Source: Ga0077555 sp964500805
GTDB lineage: Bacteria > Pseudomonadota > Alphaproteobacteria > Rhizobiales > Hyphomicrobiaceae
DNA: 64,000 nucleotides
Direction of reading: 5' to 3'
NCBI GenBank assembly: GCA_964500805.1
Contig: CAZCQH010000007.1
Coordinates: 62,001 to 126,000 of the forward strand
The notes beneath the pieces are model-generated. The model made no database searches, was not told where the DNA came from, and was given only the letters and a program-made list of their open reading frames with translations. A program made the translations under genes and the position numbers. Shown one piece after another: positions 16,464 through 26,084 of the stretch (its first letter is position 1; each line of letters starts with the position of its first letter).

Positions 16464-18275
16464 TTGGTCATCGTCGATGCGGCGACGGGCGCCAAGACGC
16501 CGCTCGGTAAGCCAGGCCTGATCGCCAGCATTTCACCCTCGCCAGACCAGACATATTGGCTCGTGACGCGGATCGAGCAGCCATTCTCTTTCTCCGTTCC
16601 ATATTCGAGCTTCGCGCGAGCAGTGGAGATCTGGGATTGGCAAGGAACACCGATCAGGACGCTCGCCAACCTCCCGGTTGCCGACGAGATTCCACGTCAG
16701 GGCGTCGAGATCGGTCCGCGTGGGATCGGCTGGGTTCCCTTGCTAGGGTCTGAGCGTGGTGCGGACGCCAAGTCGAATAGCAGGGCGACGCTGATCTGGG
16801 CCGAAGCTCTCGATGGCGGCGATCCCCTGCGCAAAGTCGAGCATCGCGACAAGCTGATGGTGCTGGAAGCGCCGTTCGATCAGACGCCGCGCGAGGTCAT
16901 GAAGATCAAGCATCGCTATGTGGGTGCCGACTGGCTCGCCAAGCCCGGCACGGCGCTGATGAGCGAGTTCGACCGCGACCGCCGGTGGATCACGACACGG
17001 CTGGTTGACCTCGCCGTACCGCACAGCGCGCGAGCCATTTTCGACCGGTCGGTGAATGACGCCTATGGTGACCCAGGCCGCCCGGTGTACGAAACGCGCA
17101 AGTCTGGTGAGAGTGTCGTGCTGCAGGACGGCGATGCCATCTTCCTCGCCGGCAGTGGTGCTACGCCCACTGGCGAGCGACCGTTTCTCGACAGGCTCGA
17201 TCTCGGCACTGGACAGAAAACGCGTCTGCATCAGGCAGACGACAAGGTCTACGAGCGCTTCGTCACCTTCCGTCGCCAGGATCGACAAACCGAGATCATC
17301 ACGCGGCGAGAGTCGAAGACAGAAGCACCCAATTACTCAATTATAGACCTTCAGACTGGAGGCCGCCAAGCGCTCACGAATTTCCAGGACCCGGCGCCGG
17401 CGCTTCGCCAGATCACTCGCGAATTGATCACGTACAAGCGCGCCGATGGAGTGCCGCTCTCGGGAACACTCTATCTTCCGCCAAACCACAGTGAAGGGGC
17501 GCGACTGCCGGCGCTCATCTGGGCCTACCCGCTGGAATTCTCGGATGGGGGAACCGCCGGCCAAGTCAGGAGCGCGCCGAATCGGTTCTGGCTGCCGGCG
17601 GCGACTTCACCGGTGCTGCTCGCCCTGCACGGTTACGCCGTTTTGATGGATGCCACCATGCCGATCGTTGGCGATCCGGAGACCGTCAACAACACCTTCA
17701 TCGAGCAGATCACGCAAAACGCCAAGGCGGCGGTCGAAAAGCTTGACGCGATGGGGATAGTGGATCCGAAGCGGATCGTTGTCGGCGGCCATAGCTACGG
17801 CGCGTTCATGACCGCGAACCTGCTTGCGCACACGGACCTGTTCGCAGCCGGAATCGCGCGCAGCGGCGCCTACAATCGCACGCTCACGCCGTTCGGATTT
17901 CAGGGTGAGCGGCGTTCCTACTGGGAGGCGACCGAGCTCTATACGAAGATGTCGCCGTTCACCTACGCCAACAAGATCAACGAGCCGCTGCTGCTCATTC
18001 ATGGCGAAATGGACACCAATCCAGGGACCTTGCCGATTCAGTCGGAGCGGCTCTATCAGGCAATGCGCGGCACAGGCGGAACAGCGCGCCTCGTCACCTT
18101 GCCGTTCGAAGATCATGGCTATGCTTCGCGTGAGGCGGTGCTGCACGTTGCGGCTGAGATGATCGCGTGGGCCGACCGCTGGACGAAGCCGAACAAGGGT
18201 GAGAGCGCCGTCCGAAACAACGTGAGCACGAAGCCGGGGCAGGAGATCGAAGCCGTCCCTGCACAGAAGCATTGA
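16464..18275 (+). CDS. S9 family prolyl oligopeptidase-like peptidase, N-terminally truncated
   Basis: 603 residues in an open frame beginning with TTG. Resembles the long S9 peptidases (glutamyl-endopeptidase-like), which are usually exported and about 800 residues. Visible: the end of the beta-propeller, then the alpha/beta-hydrolase domain with nucleophile S444 in GGHSYGAF, acid D517 in GEMDTN and H551 in FEDHGY, so the triad is intact. Missing are the signal peptide and roughly the first 200 residues. Homology-like sequence (YARSQ) continues about five codons before the TTG and then meets a TGA at 16425. A strong AGGAGG at 16437 is followed by an ATG at 16450, but in another frame. Only 200 bp separate it from bamE, so the N-terminal part is deleted. 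Probably a decaying gene or a cytoplasmic remnant. Confidence 0.7.
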   Translation: MVIVDAATGAKTPLGKPGLIASISPSPDQTYWLVTRIEQPFSFSVPYSSFARAVEIWDWQGTPIRTLANLPVADEIPRQGVEIGPRGIGWVPLLGSERGADAKSNSRATLIWAEALDGGDPLRKVEHRDKLMVLEAPFDQTPREVMKIKHRYVGADWLAKPGTALMSEFDRDRRWITTRLVDLAVPHSARAIFDRSVNDAYGDPGRPVYETRKSGESVVLQDGDAIFLAGSGATPTGERPFLDRLDLGTGQKTRLHQADDKVYERFVTFRRQDRQTEIITRRESKTEAPNYSIIDLQTGGRQALTNFQDPAPALRQITRELITYKRADGVPLSGTLYLPPNHSEGARLPALIWAYPLEFSDGGTAGQVRSAPNRFWLPAATSPVLLALHGYAVLMDATMPIVGDPETVNNTFIEQITQNAKAAVEKLDAMGIVDPKRIVVGGHSYGAFMTANLLAHTDLFAAGIARSGAYNRTLTPFGFQGERRSYWEATELYTKMSPFTYANKINEPLLLIHGEMDTNPGTLPIQSERLYQAMRGTGGTARLVTLPFEDHGYASREAVLHVAAEMIAWADRWTKPNKGESAVRNNVSTKPGQEIEAVPAQKH

Positions 18276-18304
18276 GCAGCGGTACATGCTTTGGTGCCGA
18301 ACTG

Positions 18305-19648
18305 TCACTTTTGATTGGGCGGATGCTTCTGGAAGAAACTGCTGATCGCCTTGGTGATCGCGTCGGCGACCCCGGTCTGCCATTCCGCTGATGCCATGAG
18401 AGCTTCGTCCTCAGCGTTGCTCATATAGCCGAGCTCAATCAGGACGGCGGGCGAGCCGGGTTGGCGCAGGACACGAAACGGCGCCGACTTTATCGGGTCT
18501 TTGGCGAGTTGCAGCTTTTGACGCAAATGGCCAGCGAGCATGCCCCGGAACTCGTTGGAAAACGTGTGGGATTCGCGGCGCATGAGGTCGAAAAGAATGT
18601 CTCGTACCTGTCCGTCGGCTTGGTCGGCCTGCACTCCGATTCCAGCAAGGAGATCGGCGGAGTTCTCTTTTTCGGCCAGCCTTCGGGAGCGCTCGTCCGA
18701 GGCGCGTTCTGATAAGGCGTAGACGGACGCGCCCCGGATGCTTTGGGCAGCGTCTTTTTGGTCGAGCGAGTCGGCGTGGATCGACACGAACAGGTCGGCA
18801 TTGGCACGCTGAGATATCCGCACACGTTGGTCGAGTGACACGAATGCGTCGGTCGTGCGCGTCAGGACGACGTCGAAGCGTCGCATCGCCATGAGGCTCT
18901 TGCGGACCTGCAGCGCGACGGCGAGGACGATGTCCTTCTCGCTGCCGCGAGAGCCCAAAGCGCCCGGATCGATGCCCCCGTGCCCCGGATCGATGACGAC
19001 AACCGGTCGCGCCCGGTCCGCTCCGGCTCGCGCCTTATGAGCCGCTGTTTCGGCTGCTCCTGGGTCGGGAAGCTCGATTGCATGGGCCGCGTACGCAAGC
19101 TCCGCGGCGGCAAACTCGGTTGGGGTAGTCGCCACGAGCACAATCTCGAGGCGATGGCCAGGGGCGCCTGCAACAATGTGTGCGCGCTCGACTCGCGTTG
19201 GCCCGGAAGTGTCGATGACGATCCGCGCCTTGTTTTGAGCATAGTGGCCGAATCGGAAAGCCGTGACGAGGCCGGTTCCTTGCCGACCAGTGCCGCCAGG
19301 GAGCTCAAACGCAACCTGATCGAGATCCAGCACGACCCGGTAGGGGTTGCTCAACCGCGAGAGCGAAAACGCGACCTGGCCGGTGATGCCGAACACCAAC
19401 CTCGTGCGCTGACCATCGCCTTCGATTGTGGCCGAGTTCATGATCTTGAACCGGCCCGGACCGTCTGCGGCGGCGCCCGACTGTCCCCCTCCGTCCTTGG
19501 TCGTCACTGGTGCCGCTGGCGGCAAGTTCACCGAAGCGCCCCATCCTGGAGCCGTGCCGCTGCCTTGTGCGTGGGCTCTTGAGAACTGTAATCCGCACGA
19601 AATGACGCCAATGCAGCTCACGAGCAGCACAAGCGACGTTTTGCGCAT
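18305..19648 (-). CDS. amiC: N-acetylmuramoyl-L-alanine amidase with AMIN domain
   Basis: 447 residues. Zinc amidase that cleaves the lactyl-peptide bond of peptidoglycan during cell separation. Order: signal peptide (about 1-28), AMIN domain (about 65-170) for septal targeting, then Amidase_3 (about 215-445) with zinc ligands H and E in DPGHGGIDPGALG...SEKDIVLAV, H in LFVSIHADS and the catalytic E in VLIELGYMSN. The ATG at 19648 gives a classical signal sequence; an in-frame TTG lies 12 nt upstream. The gene is convergent with the S9 gene (29 bp apart) and divergent from rne, with a long gap of about 0.8 kb. Confidence 0.93.
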   Translation of the reverse strand: MRKTSLVLLVSCIGVISCGLQFSRAHAQGSGTAPGWGASVNLPPAAPVTTKDGGGQSGAAADGPGRFKIMNSATIEGDGQRTRLVFGITGQVAFSLSRLSNPYRVVLDLDQVAFELPGGTGRQGTGLVTAFRFGHYAQNKARIVIDTSGPTRVERAHIVAGAPGHRLEIVLVATTPTEFAAAELAYAAHAIELPDPGAAETAAHKARAGADRARPVVVIDPGHGGIDPGALGSRGSEKDIVLAVALQVRKSLMAMRRFDVVLTRTTDAFVSLDQRVRISQRANADLFVSIHADSLDQKDAAQSIRGASVYALSERASDERSRRLAEKENSADLLAGIGVQADQADGQVRDILFDLMRRESHTFSNEFRGMLAGHLRQKLQLAKDPIKSAPFRVLRQPGSPAVLIELGYMSNAEDEALMASAEWQTGVADAITKAISSFFQKHPPNQK

Positions 19649-20442
19649 CTTGCTGGTCAAACTCGAACACCCCCTGCGAGCGATAGCTTTACTCTACGGC
19701 TCCAACTGGAAAGCGCTACATTCCCTCGAACTGTAGACTTTCTGAATTCGTCTGCATCGGAAAAGGTTCATCTCCGGTCGGCCTTTGCCAGAAGCTGCCG
19801 GCAGCACACGGAATCCTTGCATCGTCGCGTTCAACCAAGTATTGCTTCTCCCGTTCCGTCCAATCTATGGGCGGCACGCGACCGCGTTGCAGTGAGCCAA
19901 CGGGCAGGACGAACCGGTTCGAACAGATAGTTCGGCAGGAATTGTTCGGGGCATGCGTGCGCCGAGAGGGTGCAGCGCCAAGAACAATGCCGGAACTTGG
20001 TGCGTTGTGCTGGCGTTTTGGGGTGCAGCCCGGTTGAAGATTCGCCTCGGATTTTGCCGTGTTAGCTGCGCGTTTGTGCGCTGTGCGGCGAGATCATCGG
20101 CCCAATAAGTGCTGATCGGCTCGATCAGCAGTGCCCTCTGTTGGCTTGCGGGTCAGCAGAAAACAATATTCAACAGGACTCCAAGTCCTAAAGGACTATG
20201 AGACATCGGAGCATCAGAACCGGGAGCAGCAGGACCTCTGGTCTGACCGTATTGGGCCATGCCCAGCGCGTGCTGATCCCTCGCTCAAACGGAACCCTTC
20301 CCTGGGTTAACGGTGTAGCGCGATCGCTCCTCGAGACAACGTCAACCCCCTCACATCATCGCGCTTTCGATCGCGTATGGCGATTCGGCGGCCGCCTGTC
20401 CGCCGATCTCCGTGCTGCGCGCCAGCGCGCTAGGACGACATT
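19649..20442. promoter_or_regulatory. Long intergenic region: amiC promoter and RNase E leader
   Basis: 794 bp without a supported gene between the divergent amiC and rne starts. Near the rne side are small hairpins such as AGTCCTAAAGGACT (about 20183-20196) and TGGGCCATGCCCA (about 20253-20265). In other bacteria rne has a long 5' untranslated leader through which RNase E controls its own mRNA; a similar leader here is inference. No open frame in the gap resembles a protein. Confidence 0.45.
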
Positions 20443-23319
20443 ATGGACAAGCACAACAAGATGCTTATCGATGCCACCCACCCCGAGGAGACCCGGGTTG
20501 TGGTGCTGCGCAACGGTCGAGTAGAAGAGTTTGATTTCGAGTCCGCCAGTCGAAAACTGCTCAGAGGCAATATCTATCTGGCGAAGGTCACACGCGTCGA
20601 GCCGTCCTTGCAGGCCGCCTTCGTCGAGTACGGGGGCAACAGGCACGGCTTTCTTGCATTCAGTGAAATTCACCCCGACTACTACCAAATTCCGGTTGCC
20701 GACCGGGAGGCGCTGAAACAGGCGGAGGCCGAGGCAGAAGCCGCCGCCGAAGCGGAAGCCGACGAGCGAGTTCGGCGCCGCTCTCGGGGAAGGCGCCAGC
20801 GTGCTCCACAGTCCGAAGGTGGCACTGAGCAGCCCTATCCCGGTAATGGCGACAGCTATTTCGATGATCGCACCGACAGACCTCGCGGGCGCGTCGGTGG
20901 CAGAGGCGTTGAGCGACCGCGAGCTCTCGCTAGCGATGGCGAGTCGAGCGACTATACAGTTGAGGGCTATCGGGAAAGCTCTAACGATTCTAGCGATGCT
21001 GGTGTCACGGGGAGCTTCGCCGAGCCACGCTCAGATTCCGACTTGGTAGACCACGGCGAACGTTTTTCGGAAGGTGCCGAAGAAGCAGGCGACTTCGAAT
21101 CGAACCGCAGCATCGCAGAGATGGAGCCGATCGAAGAAGCCGCCAGTGAAGCTGACGCTTTCGAGGAGGTGCCCGAGCGCCCGCGCCGAAGAATGCGGCA
21201 ATACAAGATCCAAGAGGTGATCAAGCGTCGTCAGATTATCCTCGTGCAGGTGGTCAAGGAGGAGCGTGGCAACAAGGGCGCAGCCCTCACGACCTACATC
21301 TCGCTCGCCGGACGCTACACCGTGCTGATGCCGAATACTGGGCGCGGCGGTGGTATCAGCCGTAAGATCACCCAGGCACAGGACCGCAAGCGCCTGAAGG
21401 CCATCGCCGAGGAACTCGAGGTTCCAGACGGCATGGGGCTGATCATTCGCACTGCCGGTGCCGCGCGCACGATGCAGGAAATCAGGCGTGACTACGAATA
21501 CTTGTTGCGGCTTTGGGAGAATGTTCGTGACTTGACGCTGGCCTCGACAGCCCCTTGCCTCGTCTATGAAGAAGGCAACCTGATCAAGCGCTCGATCCGC
21601 GATCTTTACAACAAGGACACTGGCGAGATCCTGGTTGCTGGCGAACCCGCGTTCCGCGAGGCTCACCAGTTCATGGGCATGTTGATGCCTGGTCACAGCG
21701 ACGATGTTATCCACTACCGGTCGCCGGAACCGCTGTTTAATCGTTTCGGCATTGAGCGTCAGCTCAACGCCATGTTCAACCCAATGGTGACACTGCGGTC
21801 CGGTGGTTACATCGTTATCAATCAAACTGAAGCTCTGGTCGCGATCGATGTAAACTCGGGCCGCTCGACGCGCGAGTTTTCAATCGAGGAAACGGCGCTC
21901 AACACGAACATCGAAGCTGCTGAGGAGATTGCGCGACAGCTTAAGCTGCGCGATCTCGCTGGTCTCATTGTGATCGACTTCATCGACATGGAGGAGAAGC
22001 GCAATAACCGGACAGTCGAGCGGCGGCTGAAGGATGCGCTGCGGCACGACCGTGCTCGCATCCAGGTGGGCCGTATCTCGCACTTCGGACTTCTCGAGAT
22101 GTCACGGCAGAGGCTGCGGACGGGAGTCGTCGAGGGATCGACATCGCAGTGCCCGCATTGCCAAGGAACTGGCACGATCCGCTCGATCGAGTCGATCGCG
22201 CTTGTCGTATTGCGCGGTCTGGAAGAGCAGTTGATGCGTCAGCCCGCATCGGTTGTCGTTCAGACGAATGCTGGCGTCGCGCTTTACATACTCAACAACA
22301 AGCGACCGTTTATCAATGAAATGGAGCGCCGATTCGGCATCTCCATTTCTATCGAAGCCAACGATCGCATGCACAGCGCCAACTTCGCGATCGAACGAGC
22401 CGCGCAAGCGCCGGATCAGACCAAAGTGCAGAGCGCCGCTGTCAATATGGACTGGGGCTTCGACAGTTCCGAGCGTGACGAAGAACAGGAAGATCAAGAG
22501 CCGGCGAGAAATGCCTATCGGCGCGATCGGTTCGGCGACGAGGATCGGGATGAGCAAGGCGGCGAGGGTGGACTGAATCGCCGTCGGCGCCGCCGTCGCC
22601 GCGGCGGCCGTGGTGGCGAACGGTTTGAAGATGATCGACGGTCGGACAGCGGGTCATTTGCTGATGATCGAGAGCAACGCCACGAGGCACGCGATCGAGC
22701 CAACCGCAATGGCGAAGAACATGCCGCTCGGAATGACAAGTATGGCGATCGGTATGATCCGAGTGAACGCGTAAACGACCGCGAACAGCTGGATTCTGAC
22801 GAACAAAGTACTGCTGATCGGTACGGTCGGGAGGAGGACGCTGGTGGATACGACGTGCCTCGCGAAAAGGCCGGCAGCTCGGATGACCATGAGCGCAACG
22901 CGGAGGGGAGGTCTCGGCGTAGCCGCCGCCGCGGTCGTCGGGGTGGTCGCTCTCGGACGGGCGACGATCGCGGCCATTCAGAGGGTGCGCGACAGAGTGG
23001 CAATAATCTGCACTCTCCGGCATATGGCGTGGAAAGTAGCGATGCCGAGGGTAGGGTCGACGCGGTAGAGCGCGAGCCGATCAACGACGTTGAGCATCTG
23101 GAAGGCAGATACGCCGGGGCGCGTGATGCGCAACGGCCGACAATCGTCGACTTTGTCGATCAGCCTCCTCCCGCACGTCACGATAACGAGCGTCGGACGA
23201 TTGTCGAGATTGCCGCCCCTGCATCATCGGCTCAATCCGAGGAGCCGGAGGCGACGCAGTCAGCTCAGCAGCCGTCCCGAAAAGGCTGGTGGCAGCGGCG
23301 ATTTGGTGGTGGCGACTGA
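20443..23319 (+). CDS. rne: Ribonuclease E/G
   Basis: 958 residues. Endoribonuclease that starts mRNA decay, matures rRNA and tRNA, and forms the degradosome scaffold. The N-terminal MLIDATHPEETRVVV is the alphaproteobacterial hallmark; the S1 domain starts near 38 and is interrupted by an acidic and arginine-rich insertion at about 85-245, as in alpha RNase E proteins. Catalytic aspartates lie in AIDVNSGR (about 468-475) and VIDFIDMEEKRNN (about 511-523); the Zn-link CPHCQGTG is near 570. The C-terminal half is disordered, with arginine-rich tracts (about 710 and 823) for RNA binding, and ends in a conserved WWQRRFGG. The gene stands alone behind a long leader. Confidence 0.95.
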   Translation: MDKHNKMLIDATHPEETRVVVLRNGRVEEFDFESASRKLLRGNIYLAKVTRVEPSLQAAFVEYGGNRHGFLAFSEIHPDYYQIPVADREALKQAEAEAEAAAEAEADERVRRRSRGRRQRAPQSEGGTEQPYPGNGDSYFDDRTDRPRGRVGGRGVERPRALASDGESSDYTVEGYRESSNDSSDAGVTGSFAEPRSDSDLVDHGERFSEGAEEAGDFESNRSIAEMEPIEEAASEADAFEEVPERPRRRMRQYKIQEVIKRRQIILVQVVKEERGNKGAALTTYISLAGRYTVLMPNTGRGGGISRKITQAQDRKRLKAIAEELEVPDGMGLIIRTAGAARTMQEIRRDYEYLLRLWENVRDLTLASTAPCLVYEEGNLIKRSIRDLYNKDTGEILVAGEPAFREAHQFMGMLMPGHSDDVIHYRSPEPLFNRFGIERQLNAMFNPMVTLRSGGYIVINQTEALVAIDVNSGRSTREFSIEETALNTNIEAAEEIARQLKLRDLAGLIVIDFIDMEEKRNNRTVERRLKDALRHDRARIQVGRISHFGLLEMSRQRLRTGVVEGSTSQCPHCQGTGTIRSIESIALVVLRGLEEQLMRQPASVVVQTNAGVALYILNNKRPFINEMERRFGISISIEANDRMHSANFAIERAAQAPDQTKVQSAAVNMDWGFDSSERDEEQEDQEPARNAYRRDRFGDEDRDEQGGEGGLNRRRRRRRRGGRGGERFEDDRRSDSGSFADDREQRHEARDRANRNGEEHAARNDKYGDRYDPSERVNDREQLDSDEQSTADRYGREEDAGGYDVPREKAGSSDDHERNAEGRSRRSRRRGRRGGRSRTGDDRGHSEGARQSGNNLHSPAYGVESSDAEGRVDAVEREPINDVEHLEGRYAGARDAQRPTIVDFVDQPPPARHDNERRTIVEIAAPASSAQSEEPEATQSAQQPSRKGWWQRRFGGGD

Positions 23320-23630
23320 TCGTAATGTTCGGCAGTAGTCGCGACGATCTCGGTGTTCTGTTCAAGCATGCGACGCATGCGCTGGAACTCTTTCGCTGTG
23401 GTTGTTCTGCAAAGGCCGGTTTGAGCGCGAAGGAGCGGGCTCAGTCGGCTTATGCCTGAGGTCACCTTTTCCATGACCAGTACCTGAGCGCGATCGCAGT
23501 AGTTCAGTTAGCCTCTCGCTAACTGAAGAGCGCGAACATATGTCTCCTTCGGAACAGCGCAGGTGTGTTTCTGCGCGTACTCTTGCATTGTCGTTATCGA
23601 TTTCGAATTGGGCATTTCAGGACAATTACA
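23320..23630. other. Intergenic region without a recognised element
   Basis: 311 bp between rne and a small downstream gene. No tRNA, strong terminator or protein-like frame was recognised. Confidence 0.4.
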
Positions 23631-23783
23631 ATGAAGACAGCCATAGCCATAGCGGCAACAATCGCCATCGCCACAGCCGGGATTGCTACGTTGAAATCAA
23701 AGGAAGAGCCTTCGATCTCACCCACTGAACTGACGATCAAGCACGGCAGAGATTTGCCGAAGATCGAAGCCAATGGCATTTGA
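23631..23783 (+). CDS. Small exported peptide, hypothetical (50 aa)
   Basis: A 50-residue frame with a basic start (MKT) and an alanine/isoleucine-rich hydrophobic segment over about residues 4-20, followed by a polar tail rich in Lys, Glu and Ser. It looks like a signal or anchor sequence with a short periplasmic part. No enzyme motif. There is no strong Shine-Dalgarno; the sequence ahead is A/T-rich. Support is the signal-like N-terminus and the tail's ordinary composition; a chance open frame is possible. It is convergent with the acyl-CoA synthetase gene 60 bp away. Confidence 0.5.
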   Translation: MKTAIAIAATIAIATAGIATLKSKEEPSISPTELTIKHGRDLPKIEANGI

Positions 23784-23842
23784 GCGATTTGGCAGGAGCT
23801 AATGACACCTATCGGGGACACCAGTTCGCCTGCTCCGAGGCG

Positions 23843-25765
23843 TCAGGCCGGCGGCTTGGCATTCTCTGCCATGCCTCGGGATTTCATGACTTGAGTGATT
23901 TCGTCGAGGATGACGGGATCGTCGATGGTGGCGGGCATCTTCCAGGATTCGCCATCGGCGATCTGGCGAAGCGTGCCGCGGAGGATCTTGCCGGAACGCG
24001 TCTTGGGAAGGCGTTTCACGGTCATCACCTGCTTGAAGGCGGCCACGGGACCGATTTCGTCACGCACGAGCTTGATGACTTCAGCCTCGATCTCCCTGGC
24101 GTCACGGTTGACGCCGGCATTGAGCACGATGAAGCCGACCGGGATTTGGCCCTTGAGCTCATCTGCGACGCCGACAACGGCAGACTCCCCGACATCATTG
24201 TGCTTTGCGACGACCTCTTCCATTTGCCCGGTAGAGAGACGATGCCCCGCGACGTTGATCACGTCGTCGGTGCGCGCCATCACAAAGACGTACCCGTCCT
24301 TGTCGATGAAGCCGGCGTCCGATGTCGTGTAATAGCCCTTGAAGTCGGCGAGGTAGCTCTTGCGGAAGCGCTCATTGTTGCCCCAGAGCGTCGGCAGGCA
24401 GGACGGCGGCAGTGGCAGCTTGACTGCGAGCGTACCGGTTTGGCCGGGTGGCACAGGATGGCCCTTTTCGTCGAGACATTGCAGGTCGTAGCCGGGCATA
24501 GGCACAGTCGGTGACCCGTATTTGACGGGGAGCGCACCGAGCCCGACTGGATTGCCAGCAATGGGCCAGCCGGTCTCCGTCTGCCACCAGTGATCGTAGA
24601 CTGGCACTTGCAAATTGGCCTCGGCCCATTTGATCGTCTCGGGATCGGCACGTTCGCCTGCGAGAAACAGCGAACGGAAGGCGCGCAAGTCATAGTTTCT
24701 GATCAGCTCGCCTTTCGGATCTTCCTTCTTGATGGCGCGGAAAGCGGTCGGCGCGGTGAACATCGCGGCTACTTTGTGCTCGGCGATGACTCTCCAGAAA
24801 GCGCCGGCATCTGGAGTCCCGACAGGTTTGCCTTCGTAAAGAACCGTCGTGCATCCGTGCAGCAATGGGGCGTAGACGATGTAGCTATGGCCGACGACCC
24901 AGCCGACATCGGAGGCGGCCCAGTATACTTCGCCGGGTTCGATGCCGTAGTGGTTCTTCATCGTCCACTTCAGCGCCACCATGTGACCGCCGTTGTCGCG
25001 AATGACGCCCTTCGGCTGCCCGGTCGTGCCGGATGTGTAAAGGATGTAGAGCGGGTCCGTCGCAGCAACGGGCACGCAGCCGGCTTTGCGGCCGCGGGAC
25101 TTGGCGTCCTGCACGAGATCCTCCCAGTCATGATCCCGGCCAGCGATCAACGTCGCTTTTTCCATGGGTCGCTGCAGGATCACGCAGGTCGTAGGTTTGT
25201 GCTCGGCGAGCTCGATGGCTTTATCGAGCAGTGGCTTGTAGGGGATGACTCGCGTTGTCTCGATGCCACAGCTTGCCGAGAGAACCGCGACGGGCTTGCT
25301 ATCATTGAAGCGGGTCGCGAGCTCGCTTGCCGCGAAGCCGCCGAATACGACGGAGTGAATGGCACCGATTCTGGCGCAGGCCAGCATGGCGATGGCCGCT
25401 TCGGGCACCATGGGCATATAGATGATGACGCGATCACCCTTCTTGATGCCGAGGTCCTGCAGCACGCCGCCGAGTGTTGCCACCTCATGGGTGAGCGTCT
25501 GATAGGTGTAGCTCTTGGTGGTCTTGGTGACGGGGCTGTCGTAGATCAGCGCCTTCTGCTGGCCGCGGCCTCGCAGCACATGGCGATCGAGGCAGTTATA
25601 AGCGGTGTTGCACTCCGCGCCAGTGAACCAGCGGCCATACTCGCCGGCGTAGGGATCGAAAACCCTATCCCAGAGATTGATCCAATCGATCTCGCGTGCC
25701 GCCTCGGCCCAGAACGTCTCCGGGTCCTTCTTCCACGCGGTGTAGACGTCGTGATAGCGGCTCAT
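23843..25765 (-). CDS. prpE: Propionyl-CoA synthetase / acetyl-CoA synthetase-like ligase
   Basis: 640 residues, ANL superfamily, of the PrpE/Acs type. Activates short-chain acids (propionate, possibly acetate or others) to CoA thioesters. Seen: the N-terminal ACAS domain (WFTGAECNTAYNCLDRH), YTSGTTGQPKGVIRDNGGH, WWQTETGWPI, the hinge YYTTSDAG, and the C-terminal PKTRSGKILRGTLR, whose lysine is the usual acetylation-regulated catalytic residue. The ATG at 25765 has GAGGGAAG upstream; the open frame to 25888 is not family-like. It stands alone. The distinction between propionyl- and acetyl-CoA synthetase rests on resemblance only. Confidence 0.88.
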   Translation of the reverse strand: MSRYHDVYTAWKKDPETFWAEAAREIDWINLWDRVFDPYAGEYGRWFTGAECNTAYNCLDRHVLRGRGQQKALIYDSPVTKTTKSYTYQTLTHEVATLGGVLQDLGIKKGDRVIIYMPMVPEAAIAMLACARIGAIHSVVFGGFAASELATRFNDSKPVAVLSASCGIETTRVIPYKPLLDKAIELAEHKPTTCVILQRPMEKATLIAGRDHDWEDLVQDAKSRGRKAGCVPVAATDPLYILYTSGTTGQPKGVIRDNGGHMVALKWTMKNHYGIEPGEVYWAASDVGWVVGHSYIVYAPLLHGCTTVLYEGKPVGTPDAGAFWRVIAEHKVAAMFTAPTAFRAIKKEDPKGELIRNYDLRAFRSLFLAGERADPETIKWAEANLQVPVYDHWWQTETGWPIAGNPVGLGALPVKYGSPTVPMPGYDLQCLDEKGHPVPPGQTGTLAVKLPLPPSCLPTLWGNNERFRKSYLADFKGYYTTSDAGFIDKDGYVFVMARTDDVINVAGHRLSTGQMEEVVAKHNDVGESAVVGVADELKGQIPVGFIVLNAGVNRDAREIEAEVIKLVRDEIGPVAAFKQVMTVKRLPKTRSGKILRGTLRQIADGESWKMPATIDDPVILDEITQVMKSRGMAENAKPPA

Positions 25766-26084
25766 GCGCACTTCCCTCTCGATCGAACGTCGTTCGGCTG
25801 CAGCTGCACTGGTCAGCCGGTGGTCGGGTCTCTCAATGGCTTCGTTTGACCACTGTTGGCCAGCGCGGACAAGTCGTCGAACGTCCAATCGACTTCCAGT
25901 GTAGCGCTGGAGGCGCGCAAATCGGGCGCGAGGGCCATGCTGGGTGGCGAAGGAGGACCGTAAGGCGTCCCGTGCGGCCGGGGGGCTTCTTCACGATCGA
26001 GCCGCACTTGACTGGAGCGGACGTGACAGAGCCAGCACATGATGTCCCTGCAAAGTTGTTTCGCCGTTTAGGCCGCCCTGTCGA
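25766..26084. other. Intergenic region, nothing recognised
   Basis: 319 bp between two minus-strand genes. Presumably holds the prpE promoter and the 3' end of the MetE-like transcript. No clear terminator or repeat was seen. Confidence 0.35.
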
